Positions 49,141-61,000 of a stretch of 64,000 nucleotides of DNA are shown piece after piece (position 1 is the first letter of the stretch; the number at the start of each line of letters is the position of its first letter). The stretch lies in contig MBPM02000019.1 in assembly GCA_001695595.3 (NCBI GenBank), forward strand, positions 496,001-560,000, read 5' to 3'. The stretch is from Plasmopara viticola (taxonomy: Eukaryota; Oomycota; Peronosporomycetes; Peronosporales; Peronosporaceae). The translations under genes were made by a program, and so were the position numbers. The notes below the pieces were generated by a model. The model had not been told where the DNA came from, did not search any database, and saw only the letters and a list, made by a program, of their open reading frames with translations.

Positions 49141-50865
49141 ATGCGCGGCAAACGGCGGCGACCGACTCCACACCTTGGCGCGCAAACTCACGATCGAAAC
49201 CGATACAAAGACAACCCTCCCGACTTTTACGCTTTAGGTCAGCAATACCCAGCCCTTACGCAGTAGTGAGTGACCTCGACGTACGCTACGAGTTAATCAG
49301 ATTCTCACGCATACTGGCTTTAGTCTGTGCAATATAGACGATATCAAGTGCCGAGCTTCACTCGCATGGGACGATCCCTTTGCTGTGAGGTACACATGAT
49401 GACGCATCTCGTCAACACATCGACTAATGTCGGGTCATCGCTTGTGGTTTAGGGAGCTAACGAAAACAATATTGCTGCATGACTTCGGGCTGCAATGGAA
49501 TATTCCCATTAATCGTCTCTGTCCGCCGGTAAAGTAAAAACATAATTACTGGTGCATACCTTTTATTTCATTGTTAATCATCATCTGCAGCTACCTAATC
49601 GCATAAATTATCTCCATTGGATTGAAGATCTACTTACCCAAGCGAGTTGGAGTGGCCAACAGCAAGGTGATCAGCAAGCTACTGCCAATGTTATCTCTGG
49701 GATCGATGTGGGAACGGGAGCAAGTTGTATTTACGCGTTGCTGGGCGCAACGATGAACAAATGGAAATTCATTGCGACGGAAATTGATTCCGAATCTTAC
49801 AAGTGTGCGACAGAAAACGTGGCTCGAAACCAATTGGAGACATTGATTTCCGTGAAGCGAACTTACACGAATAGTTTGTTGCTCGAACCGTTGCAAGAGT
49901 CCCCGGAGCGCACGTTTCACTTTGTCATGTGCAACCCACCCTTTTTTGACAGTATAGACGAGGCAGACACGAATCCGGACTCGAGCTGCATGGGCAGCGC
50001 CAACGAAATGGTATTTCCAGGAGGAGAAGTTGCATTTATCGAAGAGATGATTGAAGAGAGTGAGGTGCTGCAAATGCGCGTACTTTGGTACACCTCGATG
50101 GTGGGCAAAAAGACGAGTCTGCGCAAGCTTTTATCGCGGCTTCGTCAAAAGAATGTACAAAGCATTCGCACGACAGAATTTTGTCAAGGACGAACCAAAC
50201 GGTGGGGAATCGCATGGACGTATTCAATGGATGTGACAGGCGATCTCTCTGTACGTTGGAGTCGAATCACTTAAGGAATCTTGGCAACTTCTTTTTTCGC
50301 TAATGTGCTTGAATTGTTTGCGATGGACCAAAGGTTAAAGTTTTGGGTAAGCGGAAAGAAGCTCACCGAAGGCAGGAATATTGTTTTCTGGTGCCGATTA
50401 AAAGTAATGAAGGTATGCATCGTAGTGGAGCTTTTTGTCGCACGTCTGACGCTCTTTTATGACGATGTTGTAGCACAAAATGGTTGTGCTTCAAGACAAG
50501 AAATACTTCAAAGAATTTGCGAATTCGTAGATTCAAAAGAGGAGTTTCGTTTGTCTGAAGTGGTTTCAGAGCAGTCGGAGAAAGCAAAACGTAATGAAGG
50601 CAAGGAGCAAAGTTGGGTGATGTATCGGTTAATACAATACGATCGAGGGGATAACGTTGGCAAAGACATCGAAACTAAAGTGCGCTGTGCCGGCCGAGTA
50701 AAGGTATCGGATGACGACGATGGCTTTAAGATCTTGGCTGTGTTTGAAAAAGGAAATCGTGCTTCTTTTTGGATGATTGCCCATACGCTACAAGCAGCTA
50801 TCGTTCGCACAGGCCGACAGTGGAGAAGAAAGCTCCAGCGACTGGAGGGGCGAAAAGCAGCGTGA
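49141..50865 (+). CDS. METTL16: METTL16-type RNA N6-adenosine methyltransferase
   Basis: Transfers methyl from SAM to adenosine N6 in RNA; in animals and fungi the targets are U6 snRNA and selected hairpins. Five exons: 49141-49265, 49324-49389, 49453-49528, 49591-50250 and 50341-50865, giving 483 residues. Introns are 58, 63, 62 and 90 bp, all GT-AG and in phase. The family signature RNRYKDNPPDF opens the protein. Further motifs are AVRELTKTILLHDFGL, LPNRINYLHWIEDLL, the SAM loop GIDVGTGASCIYALLGA (126-142), catalytic NPPF (204-207) and TEFCQGRTKRWGIAW. The last exon (FKILAVFEKGNRASFW...RKWRR-like end) fits the C-terminal VCR region. The stop at 50272 and the apparent frameshifts near 49266 both fall inside introns. 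The gene starts 146 bp after the AAA gene. Confidence 0.9.
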
Positions 50866-51358
50866 ATGTTGATGATCTTGTATGCACCGTCAGCTGTCGT
50901 TGTGCCATTGGTAAATGCAATATTAAAGCAATTTGGCTCGTTATGTTTTCTGCCACTATTGCAATTACACATTACATACAAGCTACTATTTTTAACATGA
51001 AGGTTCGATGTGCGCATAATGACAACCATCGAGCGATACGTTGCGGCAAATGTGGCTCATTGTTTCATATACAACTAAAATGTACACACGAGTAAATAAT
51101 TTAAGGCTAAGAAATCGATAGGAAAGCTCCGCAGGTAGAACAGTACGCAGCCACTGATATACTTTAAGCGTCACAAGCTGCACCGAACGGCCGTGCATCG
51201 TCCAGCAAAATCAGAGTTGGCGCTTTGCTTGGCGTCAAAATTTGCAGCACTGATCCATGCTTTTAATTTTAAGATCAATTAAACGCGTCGCAAGACTAGC
51301 TAGGGTTTACAGCTCTTGCACACTTTTAATTTACATCAAGTCGTTGTACCCAGTTTAC
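50866..51358. other. No supportable gene
   Basis: Holds the METTL16 3' flank. A short plus frame with CxxC spacing (about 51003-51095) is too small to call. Confidence 0.5.
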
Positions 51359-51369
51359 GGGCCTGTCTT

Positions 51370-51693
51370 GTATTGTATTGTATTACGTTATCGCGTTGCC
51401 AAGTTATGCACGTGCTAGGCTCTATGGCTAGTCCACGGCATAGAGTGGTGTCCGCATACGTCGGGTCTCGTTCGGCGGGCAGTGCAGCCAGCACCGAGGC
51501 CGTGAGGGTCTTCCATTGTTTTGTGTAGTTCTGACTTGGTAAGAGCCCAGGTGGCGCCCTGGTGCTGGAGACCGTCGCGTCGAGGGTGAGACCCGTTAGA
51601 GACCTGCAGATGCCCGAGAGCACCTGCCCGAAGCGCGCGAGCATTTAGCCCCCGCGCTTGGAAGGAGGGCGTCACCCCAACCTTCTCTGAAAA
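51370..51693 (-). mobile_element. SINE-like element, copy 1
   Basis: Minus-orientation copy of a roughly 325 bp GC-rich unit. It is flanked by a perfect 11 bp direct repeat, GGGCCTGTCTT (51359-51369 and 51694-51704). The head carries GGTTGGGGTG; the tail is GATAACGTAATACAATACAA, a short repeat of the kind that ends SINEs. It faces copy 2 across about 150 bp. Confidence 0.85.
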
Positions 51694-51843
51694 GGGCCTG
51701 TCTTATGATGAAATAATGACTTCTGTCGTCTGCAGCTCTGGTAAAATTACTTCATGGAGTAACTCAACATGAAAAGGAGTTTAAGCATGTCGGCCTGACG
51801 GCGAGAGAGTGCGTTTTAATAATTCGAAGATACTTTATAAAAC

Positions 51844-52171
51844 GCTTCGGAAAAGGTTGGGGTGAAGCCCTCCTTCCAAGCGCGGGGGCTAAATGCTCGC
51901 GCGCTTCGGGCAGGTGCTCTCGGGCATCTGCAGGTCTCTAACGAGTCTCGCCCTCGACGCGACGGTCTCCAGCACCAGGGCGCCACCTGGGCTCTTACCA
52001 AGTCAGAGCTAAAAAAAAAAATGGAAGACCCTCACGACCTCGGTGCTGGCTGCACTGCCCGCCGAACGAGACCCGACGTGTGCGGACACCACTGTATGCC
52101 GTGGACTAGCCAGACTGAGCCTAGCACGTGCATGACTTGGCAACGCGATAACGTAATACATTACATACATT
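51844..52171 (+). mobile_element. SINE-like element, copy 2
   Basis: Plus-orientation copy of the same unit. The flanking duplication is a perfect 12 bp ACTTTATAAAAC (51832-51843 and 52172-52183). It has an A-run of about 11 near 52010 where copies 1 and 3 read differently. The tail is a TACATTACAT repeat. Confidence 0.85.
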
Positions 52172-52183
52172 ACTTTATAAAAC

Positions 52184-54717
52184 CGTTGACTGAAAAGGAA
52201 GATTAGGTAAATCTTGCTTCGAAATATCACTGACCATATTTTTTCCTACCAGCTTTTATGCTGTATATAGTTGGGGTATCCTTTTTACTAGATTAATTTC
52301 TGTCACAATCGTCAGGGAATTCAATCAGCGGGACCTGTGACAATCAAAAATCGCAATGGCGTTGATTTCAGAAACCGCTGCTCCTTAGCTCAATTTTTTG
52401 AACTTCGCTCAATGCCAATCAATCACCCCTCTTGTGAGGCGATCAATGAAGCGTATACTACAAAGCATCGATGAAGCGCCCTTGGCTACAAGTACTGAAG
52501 GCGAAATTAAGAATAAATTGGGGCGCATCTGGATTAGTTTATCGGACCACGCTGATCAACATCATATGTGTAGAAATCGAATAATTTAGTGCTATTCTCG
52601 TGCAATTGATAGCTCCGACCTTCTCAACTACGTCTCGGAACGATTTGAGGAGAAATCATTTGTTTTGTTAGATTCGTTTTTATTGCCTACCATTACTGGA
52701 AAATTTCGTATGCTTGATCCTAGCTTACGAAACCATGAAGCAATGTCAAATGGGAAAAAAATTCTATACGTGTTGCGCTTACGAATTGATCCAAACTGTT
52801 TTCACTGATCGGACTCAGAGCAGTGTATAAACAATTTTCAAGCTTAACGATGATTGAAGCCATACCGAGTGTTTTGCTGAGAGTTTGTTGACCAGTGCTT
52901 GCTTTTAATTTGGAATGTTGTGAGTAGCACTCGAGGGTATTGATTAACTTCAATGAGTTTAGCAGCAATTTGATTTTGATTTGCGATATCGTACAAAGGA
53001 ATATTGAGACGAGTCGTTGTGAATGGAGTGAGTGACCGGAAGATAAGATTTGTGTAATGTTGTCTGACATAGTATTCAAAACGATACAGCTCCAGTCGTT
53101 GTAAGTTTCCTGCATTTGAATTTTCTAGAGCCGAATTTGATACCGTCACTAATGCCGTAGAGCGACCGTCTCGATAAAGAGAAGACAAGCTCATCAAATT
53201 ACCACATGCTGCTGTGATACCAACAAATCCGCTTGCAACGTCTTCGTTCATTTGGTTTACGGGCTCGCAACAAAATCCAATTTATAAAATAAAGAATGGT
53301 GATCAACTTAACAAATCTTTAATTATGTACCAGAAATTGGCTGATACTTGCGCCACTTTGCGCTGTCAGCAAAAGAGGAAGTTTGTTGTTGTATTCGTTG
53401 CTCTAGTGGTATCAGAATTACCAAATTGTTGTGATTTGTTTCTAATATTTAAACGGTAGCCACAATCGTTGTAGCATTGGCTAAATACTTCGGATATTAT
53501 CTCCCTGTGTCAAAGCGGTAGGACTGCTATTAATTTGTGGAAACTCTAGACTGACTACATCCTCAGGAGCAAGATAGCAATCTTCGCTCATTCTATTATC
53601 ACCGTCACACCACATAAATGAGTTCGTTAACTGCATTGCTCGTAATGATAGTCTAACCGTTAGTTTCAACTACTACTATTTTCTGGAATGTTGCATACAG
53701 CAGCCTTAAGTCTTTTACAAAACGATTTAATACACCTTAAAGAGCAAAGGCAGACGTATTTCTCACAAATTTTTACAGAAAAACGAAATTGTTTGCATTA
53801 CAGAGGTAAGCAAAGCCAGTCTAGCCATTTGGTTGTGAAGTCACATAAGGGATGATCCCTCCCGATTAATAGGAGTTGTCGCCGTCATCGAAGATATTTA
53901 CAAAACGCTTGTCTTTGCTATCACTGACAATTAGATACGAATTACTTATGTTTCAAGAACAATGATGTGTCCTATCATCTGTAGTCGCGATACCATTGTT
54001 TTCAATGGCTTGAACAAGACACTTAGATCAAATTCTACTAGATCAAGCGTGGTTTTTTAACAATTCAAGAAGTTGCTCTATCGAGCTTGCAGATTTACAA
54101 ACCTTAATTCAACTATCACTGAAGTTTTGAGAGTAGGCGTCATCCACTCATTTTAAATCATACGTGGACAGCGCAATGAATTTATAAAATTCTAGTATGG
54201 CCTTTAAAATGTCGATAAGTTGGGTTTGTAGTCTTGAGCTAGCGATTCATAGTGCAAGAATGGACACATTGAACCCCGTTCCTGGCCTGCAAAACTCACG
54301 ACCTTGTTCTCATAAAGCGGGGTTAATGAAATACTCATGTGTATCCCTGTCTTGAAAAATCTCTAACGCCAGCATCGTTCCGTATTCAGGCAGCTGTGAG
54401 CCCACATCAATCTGTAGAGACCCCAATAGCGCCAAAAAAAACGAGACCTTAGCGGGTTGCTTAATTTTTACTACTGGCTTGACAAAGTCATAGACCTCCT
54501 TCTATACAGCAACAGCACAGTCGGTATCTTAGTCACACTTGCTACGACTTAACAATCTTTTGGACAGATGTGGGTCGATACCAGTATTCTAGCCTTAAAC
54601 CATCAGCCTCGGTCTACACGAACCGACTGGTGGCATGAGTCGCAGTGGAACGCCGCTTCCTAACAGTCGCTCTGGGGAATGGGCATAAGGAACACTACTG
54701 CATTTGCATTGAACAGC
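52184..54717. other. AT-rich stretch with one doubtful frame pair
   Basis: Minus-strand frames 52844-53251 (135 codons) and 52720-53115 (131 codons) overlap in different phases and could be two halves of one frameshifted gene. No motif is recognised and no splice site links them. Nothing else is supportable. Confidence 0.4.
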
Positions 54718-54731
54718 ACAAGAGACTACAA

Positions 54732-55059
54732 GTCTTGGAAAAGGTTGGGGTGGCGCCCTCCTTCCAAGCGCGGGGGCTAAATGCTCGCGCGCTTCGGGCA
54801 GGTGCTCTCGGGTATCTGCAGGTCTCTAACGAGTCTCACCCTCGACGCGACGGTCTCCAGCACCGGGCGCCACCTGGGCTCTTACCAAGTCAGAAGTACA
54901 CAAAATAAAAGAAGACCCTCACGACCTCGGTGCTGACTGCACTGCCCGCCGAACGAGACCCGACGTATGCGGACACCACTCTATGCCGTGGACTAGCCAG
55001 ATTGAGCCTAGCACGTGCATAACTTGGCAACGCGATAACGTAATACATTACATTAGATT
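54732..55059 (+). mobile_element. SINE-like element, copy 3
   Basis: Third copy, nearly identical to copy 2, with a perfect 14 bp duplication ACAAGAGACTACAA (54718-54731 and 55060-55073). Near its 5' end, about 40 bp in, a stem-loop is possible (AAGCGCG pairing with CGCGCTT around GGGGCTAAATGCT). Open frames across the copies are a by-product of their GC content and not genes. Confidence 0.85.
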
Positions 55060-55073
55060 ACAAGAGACTACAA

Positions 55074-58000
55074 ATCTCTGTCCCGAATCGGTCCTGATCA
55101 TATTCAGATACTTGAAATTACATTCAGTCTCGACAAGTTACTATTGGTGCTTTTTACTGATTCTCAAGGTAAAAACGTTGTTTTTGTTGCCATATCATCC
55201 ATGCGAAATTACTTGCTTAGCAACAACAATATAAAGAGATATTTACCTTCCAACGACAGGTTCATACTCGTTAACCGAAACCAGTAATTCAATTCGATCT
55301 GATTCTGTCAACAATCGGGTTAGCAAAGTGTCTGTCACCCTGGCTTCGTGTAACCCTAAATTTGCCACGTGAATATTGATGGGTCTCGATTAATGACGAA
55401 ACATAAAGCAATCGGGCTCTGTGTGTCGTTGATTTAGATTTCTTCAAAAGTCATCAATCTCTGCATAATGCTATTGGTAAAAGAAAACAACTTTGAGAAC
55501 TCGTTCGAAAAGATCTGCGGATTTAAGACATTGTTTTGAAAGACGTGATATTTTTTGCAGGTTTTGAACTGTCCGCAATCGTACTCCAATTTGCTGAAGG
55601 AAACAGTGAAAAGTTACAATCATCACGCAACAAAAATAATCTATACAAACTAACGCAATGAGCTATCAGACTGGAAACTGTTTTTTTCTAATTTCACCGA
55701 TTGCTAACTTCCAGATTTCAAGATGATCCTATACAAAAACAACAACGATTTACGTATCATCTTCTTTAATTTTATACAAGCTTCACGACAACAGGAATGC
55801 AAGCGTTGCCTTCAATGAATCGACAGCACAATCAAATCACATTTAAAATGAAGAAGACTTCTTATTTGATATTGGTATCTCACAAAGTGCGCATGAATTT
55901 GAAAACCAGGTTGAACCACATGATTTCAATTTCCAAAGACATGGTCGAGACAATAGTATTAATATTCGATTTACCCACCTTATTATCATAAGAAAGGTCA
56001 ATTCGATACCTTATTCTGATTCTCCAGATAAAAATGTTGATATTAGAACGAATGGCAAACGCAAAAAACGGTATGTTAGCAGACAAAATCGTGATTTGGA
56101 TTCAACATCTGGTTACATATTGATTGTTATTGACATCGAAACGAATGATTTTGCCGTTGGTTTGTCGCATCAATCTAAATTAAACATTGAGAATGGAGCA
56201 TACAATGTGCTTTGATGAGCTATACCTTTTCTGAGGGAACGAGATTAATTCTAGGGATAGCAACCAATACAATGGCTATAGTCGAATAAATTGAGGTTTC
56301 AAATTAAACTATTTGTCAGCGAAAATGCCAAAAGGGGCTCTTTGGGATTGACGATCCTTACACTGAAATGTTTTGTGCTTATTCAGTAAGATCCTAAACC
56401 CACTTATGAGAAAATCAAGTCTTCAAAGCAATAAAAACATCTCTGCAAACAATCACCGATATTAAAAGATCTTGATCTAGCCATATATGTAAGCATTAGT
56501 ACCAATAATCAACCAGTTGATCCAGAATACAAGATTTTTCCAGATGATAGACTAATCATCTAATCGAGCGGAAGATACTCTTACCAGGATGCTCTATGAC
56601 TACCCTTGATTAGGTTTTCTTTAAGGCAAATTTCGTAAGAAATCATATTACCTTGGTGAGTATACAGCAATCATGAGAAAGAAACATAGCGAAATAAGTC
56701 CGCCTATTAAGAGTTGCGCTGATAAAGTTGCATATTGGCTCGAAGTACAAAAGTGTATTGTTGATATTTATATTGTATCTGCAGACATTACGCTCATTAC
56801 TGACAGAACAAAGCAATTCAAAAGAGCTTTCTCATTTGACTTTATGAGCGGTCTGAATGTTGCAAAAGTTGAAGGACGTCGAAGCCTTCAAAAATATGAA
56901 CTTGTCGAATCCAAGTTGCTCGTAGTATAAAAATGACTATTGTCGCTTTAAAAGTGAAGTTAACGAGCGTTTTAAGCGTGTGCAATATGAAATGAATTCG
57001 AGAAGTATAAATGTGCGATATCCTAATCTTGGAGGCAACTCGATTTAAACATCTGCTTACATCAATCAAGAAAGATTATTCAAGCTCTAAACCATCTTGT
57101 ATTACGACAAAAACGTGATCTAAAGCCTATTTCAATCAAAACAATCAAATGACAATAGTCGGTAGTAATAAAAATCCAAGACATTTGCGTTGTACCCTCA
57201 AATTCTTTGAGCAATATATCTAATTTCTTAAATTCCTCTCTCTCTAAATATAGACAAACATAAAAATTCGTTTTGTTAAATTGTTAGTTGCTAAACAGAC
57301 TTTGCAATTACTGCAACGCTTCTCAAAGAAGTAAACACAAAATTCAGAAAATGTATATATAATGCAAAAGCGGGTAAAAGAGTATTAATTATATGTTCAC
57401 CAAGTGTAAGCGCTGCTTTGCGATATGAACGAAGACTGCTTACTGGATCTGCAACAAGTGGAAGATCGCAATGGAGTCGGATCAAATAAACAATATGGCC
57501 TCGGTTGTAAGAGCATATTTGGTCTGTTGTTATATCACTTGTATCAGGTGCTGTAGGTCAAGGTGCTCAAGCTCTTGGAGTGGACACAAGACGGTTAGGA
57601 TTACCTAGGGCTATTATCACTGTCAGAGTATCCTTACCATGTTACAAGATACTACTATTTACCATATCGTTGCTTGTGATCCAGATCTTTTCTTCTTCAA
57701 ACACAGCTTTATTCTCTGTTGATGCGTTTGTTTTAGCTGCTTAGATAACTCCCGAGTTATTACTTGATATGTATAGAATAGGATTATTCTTTGACCTGAT
57801 AAGCATTACTATCTGATGCAATCGCTTCACACACGGCTTTGAATATTTCACTCCTTCTTTCGTGAAAACACGAAGGAGTCAATTGAAATATTTTTTTGTA
57901 CTTGCTTCACCACTCCTTTATTGCGTACTCGTCAAAATCAACCCTTCCTTCCGTTTATTTTGGTGTTGCATTTATGGTGAATACGTCATTGCGTTGTAGC

Positions 58001-61000
58001 TCGAGATTGCGTCATTCAAAAGATTCTGTGTTAGTTTTTCTACATCTATTGTGTCCTGCATCTTTGTTGTTTTTGCCTTTATCGCTCCAGTAAAACAATC
58101 TATCTCTTTATTTGCTGTGTGGTGACCTATAACTTAATAGCGTACGTAAGTTCTTCTTTTATAATTGAGCCTTTAAATCTATCATTTGTGAATTTATATC
58201 TAATTTCGGACATCAACGCGGCCACTTTATTATCTGTAACAAGTGCTTTTTAATCTGTAGCAGCTTGTTAATTTTTTAAAAATTTTGCGTCGTTATTTTT
58301 TGTGATCAACATAGGTTGCTTTCACCAGATTGCAAGACCCACTTAGGGCTCGTTGGAATTATTACTTGTGATTTTGTAGTCAGACACATGAATATTGTTT
58401 ATCGCTACATTGTGTCTCGTACCATTCTTTGACTTGATTTAATGGCATACCCTTAACAATTGCATTTGATTTTTGGTAGATTTATTTTGCTGCTTTGAAG
58501 TCGGTTGTGGATCATCTATCCTTAATTAAAAAGACTTAATGCATTTTCCATCCAGAAAGTCGCTTTCAAATTGAAAGATACGTATCGTGTGATATTTAAT
58601 CGCTTCAAAACTGTTGAGATTTTGAATAAAAATTAGCATAATATTATTCGCTTAAATCAAACGACACACGTTCTTCATTATATAGCTGCACGTATGTTTC
58701 GTAAGTTTGTAGTAAGTAGGTTTCCTTTGATCCTAAAATCAACATGACGCTATCCATATGCTTACCAGTGAGCTCTTTGTTGTAAGTCTTGTTAAGTCAA
58801 GGTACAGCATCAAAATTAATGTGCTAAAATGCATGTTCTAGTACTGAATTAGCAGTAATACCTCACGCCAAAAACTCGATTGATAGTACGTTTGATTATA
58901 TTAAGTATTTAAATGCCGAGATAAATGAGAATGAAATGCTGTGTTATTGCGTTATGTTCCTCGAAAAAAGCTAGATGTTAACTTAGTGGTGTTCTTTAAA
59001 TCACTTTATAAGTATAAAACGAATACTCATCAACTTTCTTTGGGCCGTCCAGTGTGACAAGTACCTTTTGCTCGACAATCGACTTCAATAAAGCCTATAC
59101 ATATGAGTTGCTCAACATTAGCCTGATAACACTTTGCAGTGCATCTCCTTCCTTTTTTGTTGATAGCGTGCATCAAGGATTTTTTGTTGATTTTACATTA
59201 CGACCATTAAAGCCTTCAATTCATTATACACCTTCGACAACAGTAAATTTAGCACCCAAATTGTTTTGTACTCTCGATAGGCTGCTTGCCATCGATCGAA
59301 GTTCTATCAGCAATGCCATCAGCAAAGTATCGACTATCGTTGTCGTTATAGATTGACAGTAGAAAGTGCCTCCTTTTCCGATATAGTCAGATGAAACTCA
59401 AGCAACATCACGCTTGGCATCGGATGAAATTCAATCTTTAAAGCGTTTCGCCTTGCCTTGTATATATCTGAGTAACTCAACCATAGAAGATGAGTAAGAA
59501 TATACTGCATCAAAGTCAACAAGCATATGCTTTGAATGATGTTTTTATTGTCTCTGAATATAACACACCTTCTTGTAGAAAGCCAATTAAAGACAGAATC
59601 GATTTCATACAGATTGTCAAAGGATCCTTTGTTGTACTGATATGTTAGCGGTAAAGATGACACGCTTAGGAAACGATATACGCTGAGCTAAGATTCATCA
59701 AATACATTCTTTTAATGCTGCAAACATACAATTAATGCATCCATTTCACGACAACAATAAAGAGCTGTAGCTAGAATTTGTGCTCACAGTTGACGACGCC
59801 TTCGACAACCCACGTTTAAACGCTGCAGTCGCTGTCACGACGCTGCGCATAGTGTCAAGGTGCGCGTCTTCCTCGGCATCACTCGAACTCACCATCTTTT
59901 TGATCGCCTCATTTTTTGAAACATTGGTGAGCAGAGTGTATTTACCTTTGTGTGAGATTGAAAACTTCAGTGGCCATTCAAAATATTTTTTTCTTTGTAG
60001 TATAACTTACGAAAGAAGCACACTTATCTCAGTGATTGAAAATTCGATGCGTCTTTCGCCTTTTGAGATAAAATACCAAAATTCATGAAAAAACACTCAT
60101 AGTGTCTTTGTTTACAATACCGCGTCCTCTTGAAAATCAACTGCTTGTTTCGATTTATTACCTTGATCAATCATATTAGTTATTCCAGAGCTGTTAGCAA
60201 ACTGCTTGAATAGAATTCGTGAATTAAATTCTGCATTGTGCATAAAAAGGAGAAAGCAGCTATGGTAAGATAGTGTTTAATGTAATTTTATATATGATGT
60301 GCCCATACAATTGAACCTAATAAACCGTACAATCAGTACCTTTTCATGGTTTAGCTTCACTAAAGCGTAAATGACAAGCATATTTATTGTGTCAATAGGT
60401 GCGACACAATATGAAAATCGACTCTGTTGTACTTTGTTTTCTCGACAACTTTAATGGTTTTCTCATCAAACTTCATAAATATAAGCATTCCCTAGTTCCA
60501 ATGCTTTCTCCTCTATCGTCTTATTTCTCTTGATTTATGATCATCACAGTCATCCTCATTCAATAAAGTGACCTCCAGATATTGATCGAGTAGATGAGGC
60601 ATAATTTGCTGAGTAATTGTGTCTCAATATGTGTCACGATGATGGTACAAATAATCTTATACCGCACAAATATCCAGCGGTCTGATCTGTTTTACATAAA
60701 ATGATGCACGACCGTTTTTAAGAATGAGATCAACTCGTTTACTAGCTCTAGATCATTACAAGTTTTTTTTTAATTTTAGTGGGTTTGATGACAAATAAAT
60801 ACTGTCCAACAAAACACAAGTTGATTGAAATTTCGCTTTTAGCTGCATAACAAGACATGTTTTTTTCGGCTCGACCTGCAATTTTATTTGAATAGTGTTG
60901 CTCCACTAAGATATGTAGACCGAAAGCGATGGCTGTCTTCCGGATATAACTCACAGTAGTGCCTTAAACATTCTGCTTTAATGGCAGAAAAATCAAGAAT

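Noticed and set aside
49263..49300. Two apparent one-base deletions in the METTL16 N-terminus
   Set aside because: A 58 bp intron (GTGAGT...TTTAG, 49266-49323) resolves both and gives a gap-free fit to the family's N-terminal pattern.
50272..50274. In-frame stop within METTL16, at first read as a nonsense mutation
   Set aside because: A GTACGT...TTAAAG intron of 90 bp in phase 0 removes it and leads into a plausible C-terminal domain.
51415..52206. Repeated 70-114 codon frames with an arginine-rich product
   Set aside because: They lie wholly inside the SINE-like copies and are carried along with them on both strands.
57850..57879. Hairpin that could be a terminator between convergent genes
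   Set aside because: Small stem with an internal bulge and no supported gene on either side.
57300..59663. Lysine-rich open stretches resembling an inserted viral gene block
   Set aside because: The open stretches are about 50-105 codons, change phase often, and match no family I know. No evidence separates them from chance.
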